This document shows, piece by piece, positions 24,506 through 33,660 of a stretch of DNA of 64,000 nt. This DNA is from Bin87 sp963666415 (lineage in GTDB: Bacteria > Chloroflexota > Dehalococcoidia > Lucifugimonadales > UBA3495): the NCBI GenBank assembly GCA_963666415.2, contig CAXXPD010000003.1, positions 930,001 to 994,000 of the forward strand, written 5' to 3'. The notes under the pieces were generated by a model. That model had not been told where the DNA came from and searched no databases. It saw only the letters and a list, made by a program, of their open reading frames with translations. Position 1 is the first letter of the stretch. Each line of letters begins with the position of its first letter. Both the position numbers and the translations under genes were made by a program.

Positions 24506-25696
24506 ATGACTGGCGGTTTGTTTGAGGGGTTGAAGGTATTGGATCTGAGCGAGGGTATCGCGGGGTCGTTTTGCGGGCGGCTGCTGGCTGACTATGGGGC
24601 CGATGTGCTGAAGGTTGAGCCGGTGGGCGGGTCGGCGATGAGGCGGGTGGGGCCGTTTTATCATGATGAGCCGCATCCGGAGAAGAGCCTGTTTTTTCTG
24701 ATTCTGAACCTGAACAAGAAGGGCATTACGCTGAATCTGGAAACTGAGGCGGGGCGGGGGCTTTTCAGGGAGCTGGCGGCGCGGGTCGATCTGGTTGTGG
24801 AGAGCTACAAGCCGGGTTACCTGGATGGGCTAGGACTTGGCTACGACGCATTGTCGGCGACCAACCCGGGGCTGGTGATGACATCCATCACGCCGTTTGG
24901 TCAGTCCGGGCCTTACAGCGACTACGAGGGCGAGGAGATTGTTTCCTACGCCATGGGGATGGTGATGGGGATTAGCGGGGTGCAGGGGCGGCCGCCGCTG
25001 AAGCACGGTGGGTTTCAGGCGCAGTATCAGGGCGGGTTGTTCGGTGCGGGAGCCACTGCGATGGCGCTGTTCGCCCAGGATCGACAAGACGTTGGACAGC
25101 ACGTGGACGTGTCGGTCACGGAGTGCGTGGCCTCGACGATGATGGCGACGCAGACCATTTACCCGTTTCTGGGCGGGTCGCAGATCCGGCGACCGGACGG
25201 GCAGATGTGGGAGAACCCGATGCCGTGCAAGGACGGGTGGATTATCGTGCAGGCCGGCGGCGGTGCGTCCTGGGAAGACATCGCTGATTTCTTCCAGGCT
25301 CCCGAGCTGCTGGAGCCGAGATTTGCCGACCGCGCCCAGCGGGTCCGCAACGGCCCGGCGATGGATGCGGTGGTGCTGGACGCCATCAAAGACAGGGAGA
25401 AGTGGGAGCTGTTTCCCAAAGCTGCGGAGAAACGGATGCTGTTCGGGCTGGTGCAGACGCCGACGGAACTGGCCGATTGTCCCCAACTGGAGTCGCGCAG
25501 TTTCTATCGGGAAACCGAGCATCCGGTGATTGGGCGGATCAAGGTGCCCGCCGAGTTGTTCCGGCTTTCGGCAACGCCGTATCAGCTGCGGATGGCGGCG
25601 CCGACGCTGGGTCAGCACAACGAAGAGATATTTGTGGATGGGTTGGGGCGGGACCGCGCGACCCTGTCGGTAATGCGGCAACTGAATGTTGTTTAG
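24506..25696 (+). CDS. CaiB/BaiF-family CoA-transferase 1
   Basis: A 396-residue type III CoA-transferase, moving CoA between carboxylic acids through an aspartyl-CoA intermediate. Family signatures are GLKVLDLSEGIAGSFCGRLLADYGADVLKVE at the N-terminus (two parts around GIAG and LADYGADV), LNLNKKGITLNLE, and DVSVTECVASTMM, whose Asp region corresponds to the catalytic segment. It ends 107 bases before a second family member on the same strand. Substrates may be plant- or algal-derived acids, an inference only. Confidence 0.92.
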   Translation: MTGGLFEGLKVLDLSEGIAGSFCGRLLADYGADVLKVEPVGGSAMRRVGPFYHDEPHPEKSLFFLILNLNKKGITLNLETEAGRGLFRELAARVDLVVESYKPGYLDGLGLGYDALSATNPGLVMTSITPFGQSGPYSDYEGEEIVSYAMGMVMGISGVQGRPPLKHGGFQAQYQGGLFGAGATAMALFAQDRQDVGQHVDVSVTECVASTMMATQTIYPFLGGSQIRRPDGQMWENPMPCKDGWIIVQAGGGASWEDIADFFQAPELLEPRFADRAQRVRNGPAMDAVVLDAIKDREKWELFPKAAEKRMLFGLVQTPTELADCPQLESRSFYRETEHPVIGRIKVPAELFRLSATPYQLRMAAPTLGQHNEEIFVDGLGRDRATLSVMRQLNVV

Positions 25697-25700
25697 TTGG

Positions 25701-25750
25701 GTGGGGGCCCCGCACCCCAGCCCCTCTCCCGCGTGGGGAGAGGGGCTTTC
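25701..25750. repeat. CCCTCTCCC repeat between the two CoA-transferase genes
   Basis: A copy with CACCCCAGCCCCTCTCCCGC followed by GTGGGGAGAGGGGC: a near-perfect hairpin that could also act on the transcript between the two genes. Confidence 0.8.
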
Positions 25751-25803
25751 GTCCGCTTGCGACTGGTTGCCTGCTTGCGACTCGATACGTTAGGGAGGTC
25801 ATT

Positions 25804-27156
25804 ATGGCTGGGCTGCCTTTGGATGGGATTCGGGTTCTGGATTCTACCTATGTGTTTGCGCTGCCGTACACCGGCGGTCAGCTGGCTGACCTGGGCGCGG
25901 ATGTCATCAAGATTGAGGGGCCGGGTCGGCCTGACATCACGCGCGGCGGCGGGCTTTACGGCACGTTCCCGGACAACGATCCCGGGCTGGACTGGTGGAA
26001 CCGGCCATCCACGTACCAGCTGTTGAATCGGGGCAAGCGTTCGCTGGTGCTGGATATGTCGGATGAGCAGGGCCGGGATATTTTTCGCGAGCTGGTGATG
26101 GTCAGCGACGTGGTGATGGAGAATTTCACGCCCCGGGTGATGCGACGCTGGGGTCTGGATTACCCCAATCTGCGCAAACTGCGACCGGACATCATCATGG
26201 TGTCCAACACGGGGTACGGGCATGGCGACGGGCCCTATTCGTCCTATCCGGCGCAGGCTACCACGCAGGAGGGCACGCACGGTCATTGCTGGGTTACCGG
26301 CTATCCGGGCGACGAACCGTCCAAAGCGGGGCGGTCGTTCGTGGATTTTCTGTCAACCTGGAGCGCGATGTTCGCCATTGGCGCAGCGCTGCGGTACCGC
26401 AATCGCACCGGGAAGGGTCAGTGGGTGGATATTGGGATGTACCAGGCTGGGGTGATGTTTTTGTCCGAGTACCTGATGGATGCCATCGCCAACGGACGCG
26501 AGGGGGAGCGAATCGGCAACCGCCACCCGTACCGGGCGCCGCAGGGGGCATATCCGGCGGCGGGACACGACCAGTGGATTACGCTGTCGGTGGGATGCGA
26601 CGAGGAATGGCTGGAGCTGTGCCGGCTGATGGAGCGGTCCGATTTGGCTGACGATGCCCGGCTGGCGACGCTGGCCGGTAGGCATCGGCATCACGATGAG
26701 ATTGATGAGGCCATTGCCGGATGGACCGGGCAGAGCGACAAGTACGACCTGATGCACCGGTTGCAGGCTGCGGGAATTGCATCGGGGCCGGTGTTGAGCG
26801 GCAAAGAGGTGCACTTCGACCCGCATTACCGGAGTCGCAATTTCCTGGAACGGGTGGATTATCCGCCGGAACGTAACATCGGCTCGCGCTTCCTGATGGG
26901 CCGGCCCTATCGTTTGTCGAAGACGCCGTTGCAGATTCGCGGGCCGGCGCCGACGTTTGGTCAACATAACGAGTTGCTGCTGGAGGGCTTGCTGGCGAAA
27001 TCGGCCGAACAGGTGGCCGGTTGGTCGGAGGCAGGAATCATTACAACGGTGCCGACGACGGGTGAGCCTTCGCCGACGCTGGACCCGTTGGAACTGGTGG
27101 AGCGCGGGCAGCTGGCGGAGTGGGATCCGGATTATCGGGAGCGGTTGGGGATTTAG
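25804..27156 (+). CDS. CaiB/BaiF-family CoA-transferase 2
   Basis: A 450-residue type III CoA-transferase starting at ATG 25804 with AGGGAGG just upstream; longer in-frame starts run back through the repeat and the previous gene and are not credible. Motifs: GIRVLDSTYVFALPYTG, LADLGADVIKIEGPGR, RGKRSLVLDMSDEQG and WVDIGMYQAGVMF (catalytic region). It is only distantly similar to the preceding copy and about 50 residues longer, with an extra C-terminal tail, so the two may form a heteromer or serve different acids. Confidence 0.92.
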   Translation: MAGLPLDGIRVLDSTYVFALPYTGGQLADLGADVIKIEGPGRPDITRGGGLYGTFPDNDPGLDWWNRPSTYQLLNRGKRSLVLDMSDEQGRDIFRELVMVSDVVMENFTPRVMRRWGLDYPNLRKLRPDIIMVSNTGYGHGDGPYSSYPAQATTQEGTHGHCWVTGYPGDEPSKAGRSFVDFLSTWSAMFAIGAALRYRNRTGKGQWVDIGMYQAGVMFLSEYLMDAIANGREGERIGNRHPYRAPQGAYPAAGHDQWITLSVGCDEEWLELCRLMERSDLADDARLATLAGRHRHHDEIDEAIAGWTGQSDKYDLMHRLQAAGIASGPVLSGKEVHFDPHYRSRNFLERVDYPPERNIGSRFLMGRPYRLSKTPLQIRGPAPTFGQHNELLLEGLLAKSAEQVAGWSEAGIITTVPTTGEPSPTLDPLELVERGQLAEWDPDYRERLGI

Positions 27157-27757
27157 CCGCGTCGTTGTGGCCGTTCACGCGTATCCACTTGATCTGCATT
27201 GCGAGGAGCATAGCGACGTGGCGGCCTCGATGGGATTGAACATACGTCGACGAACCGCCGTTGCTGCGGCGAGGAGATTGCCGCGCTGCGCTCGCAATGA
27301 CAAAGGTGTGGCGGCCTCGATGAGGTTGAACGTACGTCGACGAACCGCCGTTGCTACGGCGAGGGGATTGCCGCGCTGCGCTCGCAATGACAAAGGTGTG
27401 GCGGCCTCGATGAGGTTGAACATACGTCGACGAACCGCCGTTGCTGCGGCGAGGGGATTGCCGCGCTGCGCTCGCAATGACAAAGGTATGGCAACCTCGA
27501 TGGGGTTGAACGTACGTCGACGAACCGCCGTTGCTACGGCGAGGGGATTGCCGCGCTGCGCTCGCAATGACAAAGGTGTGGCAACCTCGATGAGGTTGAA
27601 CATACGTCGACGAACCGCCGTTGCTGCGGCGAGGAGATTGCCGCGCTGCGCTCGCAATGACAAAGTGAGTGCGCATGTGCGTGCGGCCGGCGTTGACGAT
27701 TGACCGGGGGCCGGCTACCCTGAATCTGGTGTCGGCGCAAATGAAGCCGGCGACTTA
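27157..27757. repeat. Tandem array of five 90-bp units of the TCATTGCGAG repeat
   Basis: After a partial arm (27196-27217), five direct units of exactly 90 bp start at 27218, 27308, 27398, 27488 and 27578 and end at 27667. Units alternate between GAACATACG and GAACGTACG variants and between GCTGCGG and GCTACGG. All frames stay open through the array because 90 is a multiple of three, giving 30-residue peptide repeats on both strands; these are not genes. Nothing else is seen before the tRNA. Confidence 0.92.
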
Positions 27758-27832
27758 GGGCCCGTAGCTCAGTGGAAGAGCGTCCGACTCATAATCGGCA
27801 GGTCACAGGTTCGAACCCTGTCGGGCCCACCA
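27758..27832 (+). tRNA. tRNA-Ile2 (CAU anticodon, lysidine-modified type)
   Basis: A 75-nt cloverleaf with encoded CCA: acceptor GGGCCCG/CGGGCCC, D arm GCTC...GAGC, anticodon loop CTCATAA, T arm ACAGG TTCGAAC CCTGT. The anticodon is CAT, but the loop context GACTCATAATCG is the hallmark of the isoleucine tRNA that reads AUA after lysidine modification, rather than of Met tRNAs. Confidence 0.85.
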
Positions 27833-27976
27833 GGTGGCGTTCACAACCGGACCCGCTGGTGTCTCGACTCTGCATAAGCAAGCGTCGTATGAAGCAGGCA
27901 TCGTTATGAAGCGAGCGTCGTGCGTGGATGCGCGTAACGCCGGTTCGCGGGGCTATGCCATCAGCAATACAGCACC

Positions 27977-28822
27977 ATGCAAATCAGCATTATTCAACAC
28001 GGCCCTATGAGACGACTGGTACATTTTTCCGGGCGGCTGGTTGATTCACCGTGGTTCGAATACTTTATTATCGCCGTTATCGTCGCCAACGGCATCCTGC
28101 TTGGGTTGGAGACCTCTCCCGTCCTGAACCGGCTTTACGGAACCTGGATGCACTTGGGCAATCAGGTTGCCCTGGGCATATTCATTGCCGAAGCTGGGCT
28201 CAAAATGCTGGCTCGGTGGCCCCGCTTCCTGCGTTACTTCCAGGATGGCTGGAATATCTTTGACTTCCTGGTCATCGTTTTTGCGCTGATTCCGGCCACC
28301 GGCCAGTTCGCCATGATTGCTCGCCTGGCCCGGCTGCTGCGGGTGGTGCGGCTCATATCTGCCATCAAAGACCTGCGGCTGATCGTCGCGGCGCTGGTGC
28401 GCTCCATTCCCAGCGTAGGCCACGTCATCATGCTGATGAGCATTGTGGTGTACATCTACGCCGTGATGGGCTACCACCTCTTTCACGAACACGACCCGGC
28501 CAACTGGCGAAACCTGGGCATATCCGTGCTGACGCTTTTCAACATCATAACCCTGGAAGGCTGGACGGAAATAATGTACACGGCCATGCAGCAGCACCCA
28601 TTGGCCTGGATCTATTTCGTGAGCTTCGTGATCGTAGGGACCTTCGTGGTGATTAACCTGTTCATTGCCATAATCATCAACAACCTGGACGAAGCGAAAC
28701 TTGAGCGGGCGCGGGATCTGGAAGCCCCGGTATCTCGAACAGAGTTGTTGCAGGAAATCCGAGCCACCCAAGCCGCCCTCCAAAGACTGGAAGAACGGCT
28801 GAACGATGAGGACGGGGGATGA
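27977..28822 (+). CDS. Voltage-gated cation channel (NaChBac/ion transport family)
   Basis: A 281-residue one-domain six-helix channel that would assemble as a homotetramer in the inner membrane. S1 starts near residue 27; the S4 sensor carries regular arginines (RLARLLRVVRLI); the pore helix and filter read TLEGWTEIM between S5 and S6 (about residues 196-204). S6 (FVVINLFIAIIINN) leads to a C-terminal coiled coil. Bacterial sodium channels usually have TLESW in the filter; EGWTE here resembles domain I of eukaryotic calcium channels. The start is uncertain, since no RBS is obvious at 27977 or 28007. Confidence 0.92.
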   Translation: MQISIIQHGPMRRLVHFSGRLVDSPWFEYFIIAVIVANGILLGLETSPVLNRLYGTWMHLGNQVALGIFIAEAGLKMLARWPRFLRYFQDGWNIFDFLVIVFALIPATGQFAMIARLARLLRVVRLISAIKDLRLIVAALVRSIPSVGHVIMLMSIVVYIYAVMGYHLFHEHDPANWRNLGISVLTLFNIITLEGWTEIMYTAMQQHPLAWIYFVSFVIVGTFVVINLFIAIIINNLDEAKLERARDLEAPVSRTELLQEIRATQAALQRLEERLNDEDGG

Positions 28823-28979
28823 CTGGATGGGGTGCGTACCCGGCGGGGCTGTTACAATAGACGTGCGCGCTCGAATCGCGCCGACGTTTGCGCAGCGGCG
28901 GGAGTCGGTATTTACCGCACTTTTGTCTCCCGCGCTGAATCCCGTTTGTGATCTCTCTAACCAAGGAGTCTGTCTCTTT

Positions 28980-30503
28980 ATGCCTTTCCAACCCCGGTCG
29001 AACCGTTCGCGTCAACCAAACCGCAAACTACCCAACAGCCCACAGATCAATCGGCCGCAGCGCCACCAGGCGATTTGCGCCGACTGCAACGCGTCTACAA
29101 CCGTGCCATTCCTGCCGAGCGAAGACCGGCCGGTGTATTGCCCACCCTGCCTGTACCTGCGTCGGAACAGCGTTGCGTCCGCGCCAATTGTGGCGTCGGG
29201 CGAATCGTCTGATGCGAATGGGAACTCGGGCAACGGGAGCATGACGAACGGGGGCACCGCGAACGGCAGCACGGCAAAGGGCGTTCGGCCGGGCGTGATT
29301 GCCGCTGATTCCGTGTTTCCCCGGATGGTGCTAAACCGGGCCACGAGAACCGCGATTGCCGCCATGGACATAGCGGAGCCCACGCCGATTCAGGAGAAGT
29401 CGATACCGTATCTGCTGGAAGGACGGGACCTGATTGGACGGGCGCGCACGGGGTCTGGCAAGACGCTGGCCTTTGCGGTGCCTCTGGTGGAGCAGTGCGA
29501 CTCGGCGATGCGGCAGGTGCAGGCGCTGGTGCTGGTGCCAACCCGCGAACTGGCGATCCAGGTGGGTGGCGTTACAGAGGCGTTGGCACGATCGCAAGGG
29601 CTGCACGTTACGTTGCTGTACGGCGGTCGGTCGGTGGGTCCGGATTACAAGGCGTTGAAGCGGGGGGCGCAGATCATCATCGGCACTCCCGGCCGCACGC
29701 TGGATCACGTGCGGCAGGGGAGTCTCAATCTGAAATCGGTGCGATTCCTGGTGCTGGACGAGGCTGACGAGATGCTGGATCGCGGATTCGCCCGCGACGT
29801 CGACGCCATACTGAGTCAGACGCCGTCCGAACGGCAGACGGCGCTGTTGTCCGCAACCATGCCCGATTGGGTGACCAAGACCGCCCAGAAGCACCTACAC
29901 AACCCGGTGAGAGTGGAAGTTGATGCCGAAATGCAGGAGTTGCCGTCGGTGGAGCACCTAGTTTACACCATCCAGAAAACCGACAAGATGGATGCGCTGA
30001 GAACGCTGCTGGACCGGCGGGACGGCGCGCCGATTCTGGTGTTTGGCAAGACAAAGCACGGTGTCAAGCGGCTGGCGGGTCAGCTGGATGCGCTGGGCTA
30101 CCCGGTGGGCGCGTTGCAGGGCAATCTGAGCCAGCCGGCGCGCGAGCGGGTGATGAAGGATTTCCGTTCTGGCGTCGCACCGATCCTGGTGGCTACCAAC
30201 GTGGCCGCCCGAGGCTTGGACGTTGAGGGTATCGGCCAGGTTATCAATTTCGACCTGCCGGACTCGGAGCAACTGTTCACGCACCGAGTGGGTCGCACGG
30301 GCCGGATGGGTCGGGCCGGCGAGGCGATTACGTTCATCACGCCGGACGAAGACCGGAAGTGGCGGGAGATTGAGCGGGGCCTGGGTCGCCAGTTTACGCG
30401 CAGATCGTGGACGCGCGAACGCCGGACTGAAGAGCGTCGGGAAAAGGCGGAAGCGGACTACGGTGTGCAACCCGGCGAATTGCGGGTTCGGCCCCGGCAA
30501 TAG
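28980..30503 (+). CDS. DEAD-box RNA helicase with N-terminal zinc ribbon
   Basis: A 507-residue helicase from ATG 28980 (AAGGAG upstream). Residues 33-60 form a CxxC...CxxC zinc ribbon (CADCNASTTVPF...YCPPC), then an Asn/Gly/Ser-rich linker, then a full DEAD core: Q motif TPIQEKSIP, ARTGSGKT, PTRELAIQ, DEADEMLD, SAT, ARGLDVEG and HRVGRTGRMGRAG. It unwinds RNA, for example in ribosome assembly or cold adaptation. The same zinc-ribbon sequence is in the small protein at 55203, which suggests a lineage-specific nucleic-acid-binding module. Confidence 0.95.
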   Translation: MPFQPRSNRSRQPNRKLPNSPQINRPQRHQAICADCNASTTVPFLPSEDRPVYCPPCLYLRRNSVASAPIVASGESSDANGNSGNGSMTNGGTANGSTAKGVRPGVIAADSVFPRMVLNRATRTAIAAMDIAEPTPIQEKSIPYLLEGRDLIGRARTGSGKTLAFAVPLVEQCDSAMRQVQALVLVPTRELAIQVGGVTEALARSQGLHVTLLYGGRSVGPDYKALKRGAQIIIGTPGRTLDHVRQGSLNLKSVRFLVLDEADEMLDRGFARDVDAILSQTPSERQTALLSATMPDWVTKTAQKHLHNPVRVEVDAEMQELPSVEHLVYTIQKTDKMDALRTLLDRRDGAPILVFGKTKHGVKRLAGQLDALGYPVGALQGNLSQPARERVMKDFRSGVAPILVATNVAARGLDVEGIGQVINFDLPDSEQLFTHRVGRTGRMGRAGEAITFITPDEDRKWREIERGLGRQFTRRSWTRERRTEERREKAEADYGVQPGELRVRPRQ

Positions 30504-30739
30504 CGTTCGGAAAACCGGGGGCGCCGGAAGGTGGCCGCCATTGCCGGGTACGAACATTGGCTGGCACGGCGACCAGGCTGTAGCCGTTTGTCGGGTTGAT
30601 GTTGCCCCAACCGGATGACATAGCCGACCAACCCGTGAAGATCATTGCACCAAGCGCCATTGCAGGCTAATAACGGCAATCTCTTAGTGGGTGTCTAAAA
30701 AGCGCTTGGTGAATCTTGGGCGAGAGGTGGGATAGGGGG

Positions 30740-30797
30740 GAACGACCCCTCACCCCAGCCCTCTCCCACAAGGGGAGAGGGAGTTTTTAGGCACCTT
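30740..30797. repeat. CCCTCTCCC repeat next to an IS end
   Basis: CCCTCACCCCAGCCCTCTCC then CACAAGGGGAGAGGGAG, followed by TTTTTAGGCACC. A copy identical over about 50 bases lies at 35280-35338 on the other side of the IS cluster, so the two flank the three elements. Confidence 0.85.
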
Positions 30798-30804
30798 CTT
30801 AGCT

Positions 30805-32198
30805 GGACTTTGCACAAAAGCTAGATAAATTATAAGAACAGGGTAAGCTGGGCGGACCCTCCTGGAAAAAGGCCAAGCGATGCTCACCCTGCCCAACGCG
30901 ATTGTACCCGTACTCCATCCCTTCGCCACGCTGTTTCGCAACCCGACCTGGCTGAAATCCCAAATCCTGTTGGTCGGCGCGATACTGGCTCCCGGCCAAC
31001 GCACCGTGGCATCGGCGCTCCGTGTCATGGGACTCAGCGACGACCGCAGCTATGCCCGTTATCATCAAGTGCTCAATCGGGCGGTGTGGTCGCCCCGCCA
31101 GGCGGCACGCATCCTGTTGGGACTGCTAATCCTCCACTTGGATCAAGGCGATGGCCCGTTGATTTTCGGCATCGACGAAACCCTGGAGCGGCGCCGCGGC
31201 CCCAAAATCAAATCCCTGGGCATCTACCGCGATGCGGTACGCTCCAGCCGGTCTCAGGTGGTCAAGGCCAGCGGCCTGCGCTGGATCTCCCTGATGTGGC
31301 TGGGCCAGGTCCCCTGGGCGGGACGTTATTGGGCCTTGCCCTTTCTCACCGTGCTGGCGCCCTCGGCACGCTACCACCGGCAGCGCGGACGCCGCCACAA
31401 AAAGCTCACCGACTGGGCCCGGCAGATGATCCTGCAACCCCGCTCATGGTGAGCCTGCCGAACCACGCTGGCTGCCGCAGCGCCCCCTAGTGCTGGTGGG
31501 TGACCGCAGCTACGCCGTACTGGACCTGCTCCACTGCTGCCAATCGTTGGCGCAACCCGTTACGCTCATCGCCCGCTTGCGCCTGGACGCCGCCCTTTAT
31601 GAACCGGCGCCAGCACGTCAGCCGGGCCGGAACGGTCGGCCCCCGCTGAAAGGCCGACGGCTGACCGCGCTGAAGGCGCTCCTGGACTTGCCCACCGTGT
31701 CATGGGTCGAGGTGTCGGTAGCCTGGTACAACGGCGCGACCCGCACGGTGGAACTCACCTCGCAAACGGCGGTCTGGTACCGCTCGGGCAAGCCGCCCGT
31801 GCCCCTGCGCTGGGTCTTGGTTCGGGACCCCCAGGGCGAATTCGCCACACAGGCTCTGCTGTGCACTGACCTGGCCGTGGACCCGGCGCAGATTCTGGAA
31901 TGGTTTGTGCTGCGCTGGCAACTGGAGGTCACCTTCCAGGAGGTGCGAGCGCATCTGGGCGTGGAGACCCAACGCCAGTGGTCGGACCGCGCCATCGCCC
32001 GCACCACGCCGATCCTGATGGGCCTATTCTCCTGGACCACCCTGGCGGCTCACTTGATGCAGGAACAACGGCCCATGAGCCATCGCACCGCGGCCTGGTA
32101 GGCCAAGCCGTCGCCAACTTTCGTGGATGCCATCGCCCTGGTGCGCCGCCACTTGTGGCTGGCGTCCGAGGGTTTTTCACTGTCCGACGCAGACTCGG
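30805..32198 (+). mobile_element. Degraded IS element (DDE_5-like transposase), truncated at right
   Basis: The left end GACTTTGCACAAAAGCTAG matches, inverted, the right ends of the two following elements. The right end is lost where the next element begins at 32198. Its transposase gene is broken (see 30880). Confidence 0.8.
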
Positions 32199-32221
32199 CT
32201 TTGTACAATCAAGCGGCATAG
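30880..32221 (+). pseudogene. Broken IS transposase (related to the intact pair at 32209 and 33672)
   Basis: The first part (30880-31437) matches residues 1-190 of the neighbouring transposases, with IFGIDETLERRRG. The frame is then lost at 31438-31465, where a CCGCTCATGGTGAGCCTGCC sequence of the CCTTCGACAGGCTCAGG repeat type is inserted. The protein resumes in another frame with RWLPQRPLVLVGDRSYA and runs to a TAG at 32099-32101 in place of a Tyr codon, after which homology continues (FVDAIALVRRHLWL) to the element junction. At least two lesions. Confidence 0.88.
31438..31465. repeat. CCTTCGACAGGCTC-type short repeat inserted in a transposase gene
   Basis: Read on the minus strand the insert is TGGTTCGGCAGGCTCACCAT followed by GAGCGG, the dispersed repeat in its CACCATGA variant. 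The intact homologues have only about two codons at this point, so roughly 22 bases were gained, shifting the frame. Confidence 0.75.
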
Positions 32222-33643
32222 GCTAGCGTGTCGAGCATCCTGTGGTACAAGAGGCGCGGGACTTTTATCGATTCGAGCTCGCGCTCGGACGGCATAAAAG
32301 TTCCCTGCTGCACCCAGAGGTGTCGTCTGACCAGGGCGATGGCGTCGGCGAAGGAAGGGCTGGTTTTGTCATACCACGCCGTGGCGCGTGGCACCATGCC
32401 ACCCTGCTGACCGATCAGGATATCCGCCGCCAGCGTCACCACGCTGAACAGGCCAAAGAGCGCGGGGGTGGTTCGGGCGATGGCTCGTTCCGACCACTGG
32501 CGCTGGGTTTCCATACCCAGGTGAGCCCGCAGCTCCTCAAAGGTCACCTCGACCTGCCAGCGCAGCAGATACCACTGCAGTATCCGCAGGGGTTCCGCCT
32601 CGGTGTCGGTGCATAGCAAAGCATAGGGCCCGCGGCGCTCCTCCAGGTATCTGATGACGACCCAACGTATGGGAAGGCGCGGCGGCCCGCCGTGGTACCA
32701 CAGCGCCACGCCCGAAGCGAGCTCGACCCTGGCGGTACTGCCGTCGGAACCGGTGGCGCGGTAGGGAATCCATTGTGTAGCGGGATCGTCCAGCACCGCC
32801 GTGGGACTGGGCAATCGCGCGCCGACCACCCGGGGCCGCCCGATCTGGCCGGGCCGCCGCGGTGGCGCGGGCTGGTACCGGGATGCGTCCTTGCGCAGTT
32901 TGGTGACGACGACAATCGGCTTTGACATACTCTGGCAATGCCGCAGGAACTCGCGCTTGGCGTAGCCGCCATCGGCCACCACCACCAGGTCCCGGTCCGG
33001 CAGCCACCGGCGCAGGCAGACCAGCATCTGCTGGGCGTAGTCGGTGACCGTCTTGTGCCGGCGGCCTTTGCGCCGGTCGTAGCGGGCCGACACCACCAGC
33101 GCGGTCAAAAACGGTAGCGCCCAGTGTCGACCCGCCCATCCGATACGCGTCAGCAACATCAGGCTCACCCATTGCAATCCGGGGGTCATCACCACCTGGT
33201 CGTCCTTGGACCGCACCGGATCCCGATACCGTCCCTTGGCCGCAATCTTCCGGCCCCAGCGTCGTTCCACCGTCTCGTCAATGCCGAACACCAACGGCTC
33301 GGTGGATGAACCAAGGCGCCCGGCCACCAGCAGCAACAGCACCCGGCTCAGTTGCAGCGGCGACCATCGGGCACGGTTGAGCACGTGGTGATAGATGGCG
33401 AAGTCGCCGTGCTGCCCAATCCCCAGGATGTTGAGGGCGGAGGACACGGTGCGTTTGCCGGGAGACAGGATCGCTCCCATGGCCAGGAGTTGGGCTTTGC
33501 GCCAGGTCCTGGGGTCAAACAGGTGCTCAAAGGGCAGCAGCAGGGTTACTATGACTGCGGGCAGGGTAGGCATACTCGACCTCTTTTGGTGATTTGGTCG
33601 AGCTTACCCTGTTCTTATAATTTATCTAGCTTTTGTACAAAGT
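32198..33643 (-). mobile_element. IS element, DDE_5-like transposase, tandem copy 1
   Basis: Ends carry inverted CTTTGTACAA (32199-32208) and TTGTACAAAG (33633-33642). The element and a short linker (TCGAGACGCAGAACCTCGG) are repeated at once as copy 2 with an exact 1463-bp period. Confidence 0.85.
32209..33573 (-). CDS. IS transposase (DDE superfamily), copy 1
   Basis: A 454-residue intact transposase: VFGIDETVERRWGRKI carries the first catalytic Asp, DLVVVADGGYAKREF the second, and LRWQVEVTFEELRAHLG the Glu, as in IS4/IS701-like DDE_5 endonucleases. It differs from copy 2 at only about nine residues. The stop codon lies within a few bases of the element's left end. Confidence 0.92.
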   Translation of the reverse strand: MPTLPAVIVTLLLPFEHLFDPRTWRKAQLLAMGAILSPGKRTVSSALNILGIGQHGDFAIYHHVLNRARWSPLQLSRVLLLLVAGRLGSSTEPLVFGIDETVERRWGRKIAAKGRYRDPVRSKDDQVVMTPGLQWVSLMLLTRIGWAGRHWALPFLTALVVSARYDRRKGRRHKTVTDYAQQMLVCLRRWLPDRDLVVVADGGYAKREFLRHCQSMSKPIVVVTKLRKDASRYQPAPPRRPGQIGRPRVVGARLPSPTAVLDDPATQWIPYRATGSDGSTARVELASGVALWYHGGPPRLPIRWVVIRYLEERRGPYALLCTDTEAEPLRILQWYLLRWQVEVTFEELRAHLGMETQRQWSERAIARTTPALFGLFSVVTLAADILIGQQGGMVPRATAWYDKTSPSFADAIALVRRHLWVQQGTFMPSERELESIKVPRLLYHRMLDTLAYAA

Positions 33644-33660
33644 CGAGACGCAGAACCTCG

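Noticed and set aside
27218..27667. CRISPR array
   Set aside because: Units are contiguous 90-bp direct copies without unique spacers, and no cas genes are present.
27041..27676. Long minus- and plus-strand frames with 30-residue peptide repeats
   Set aside because: They translate the 90-bp nucleotide repeat; the same peptides appear wherever the repeat occurs, on both strands, with no RBS.
27758..27832. tRNA-Met
   Set aside because: The anticodon is CAT, but the GACTCATAATCG context is that of tRNA-Ile2.
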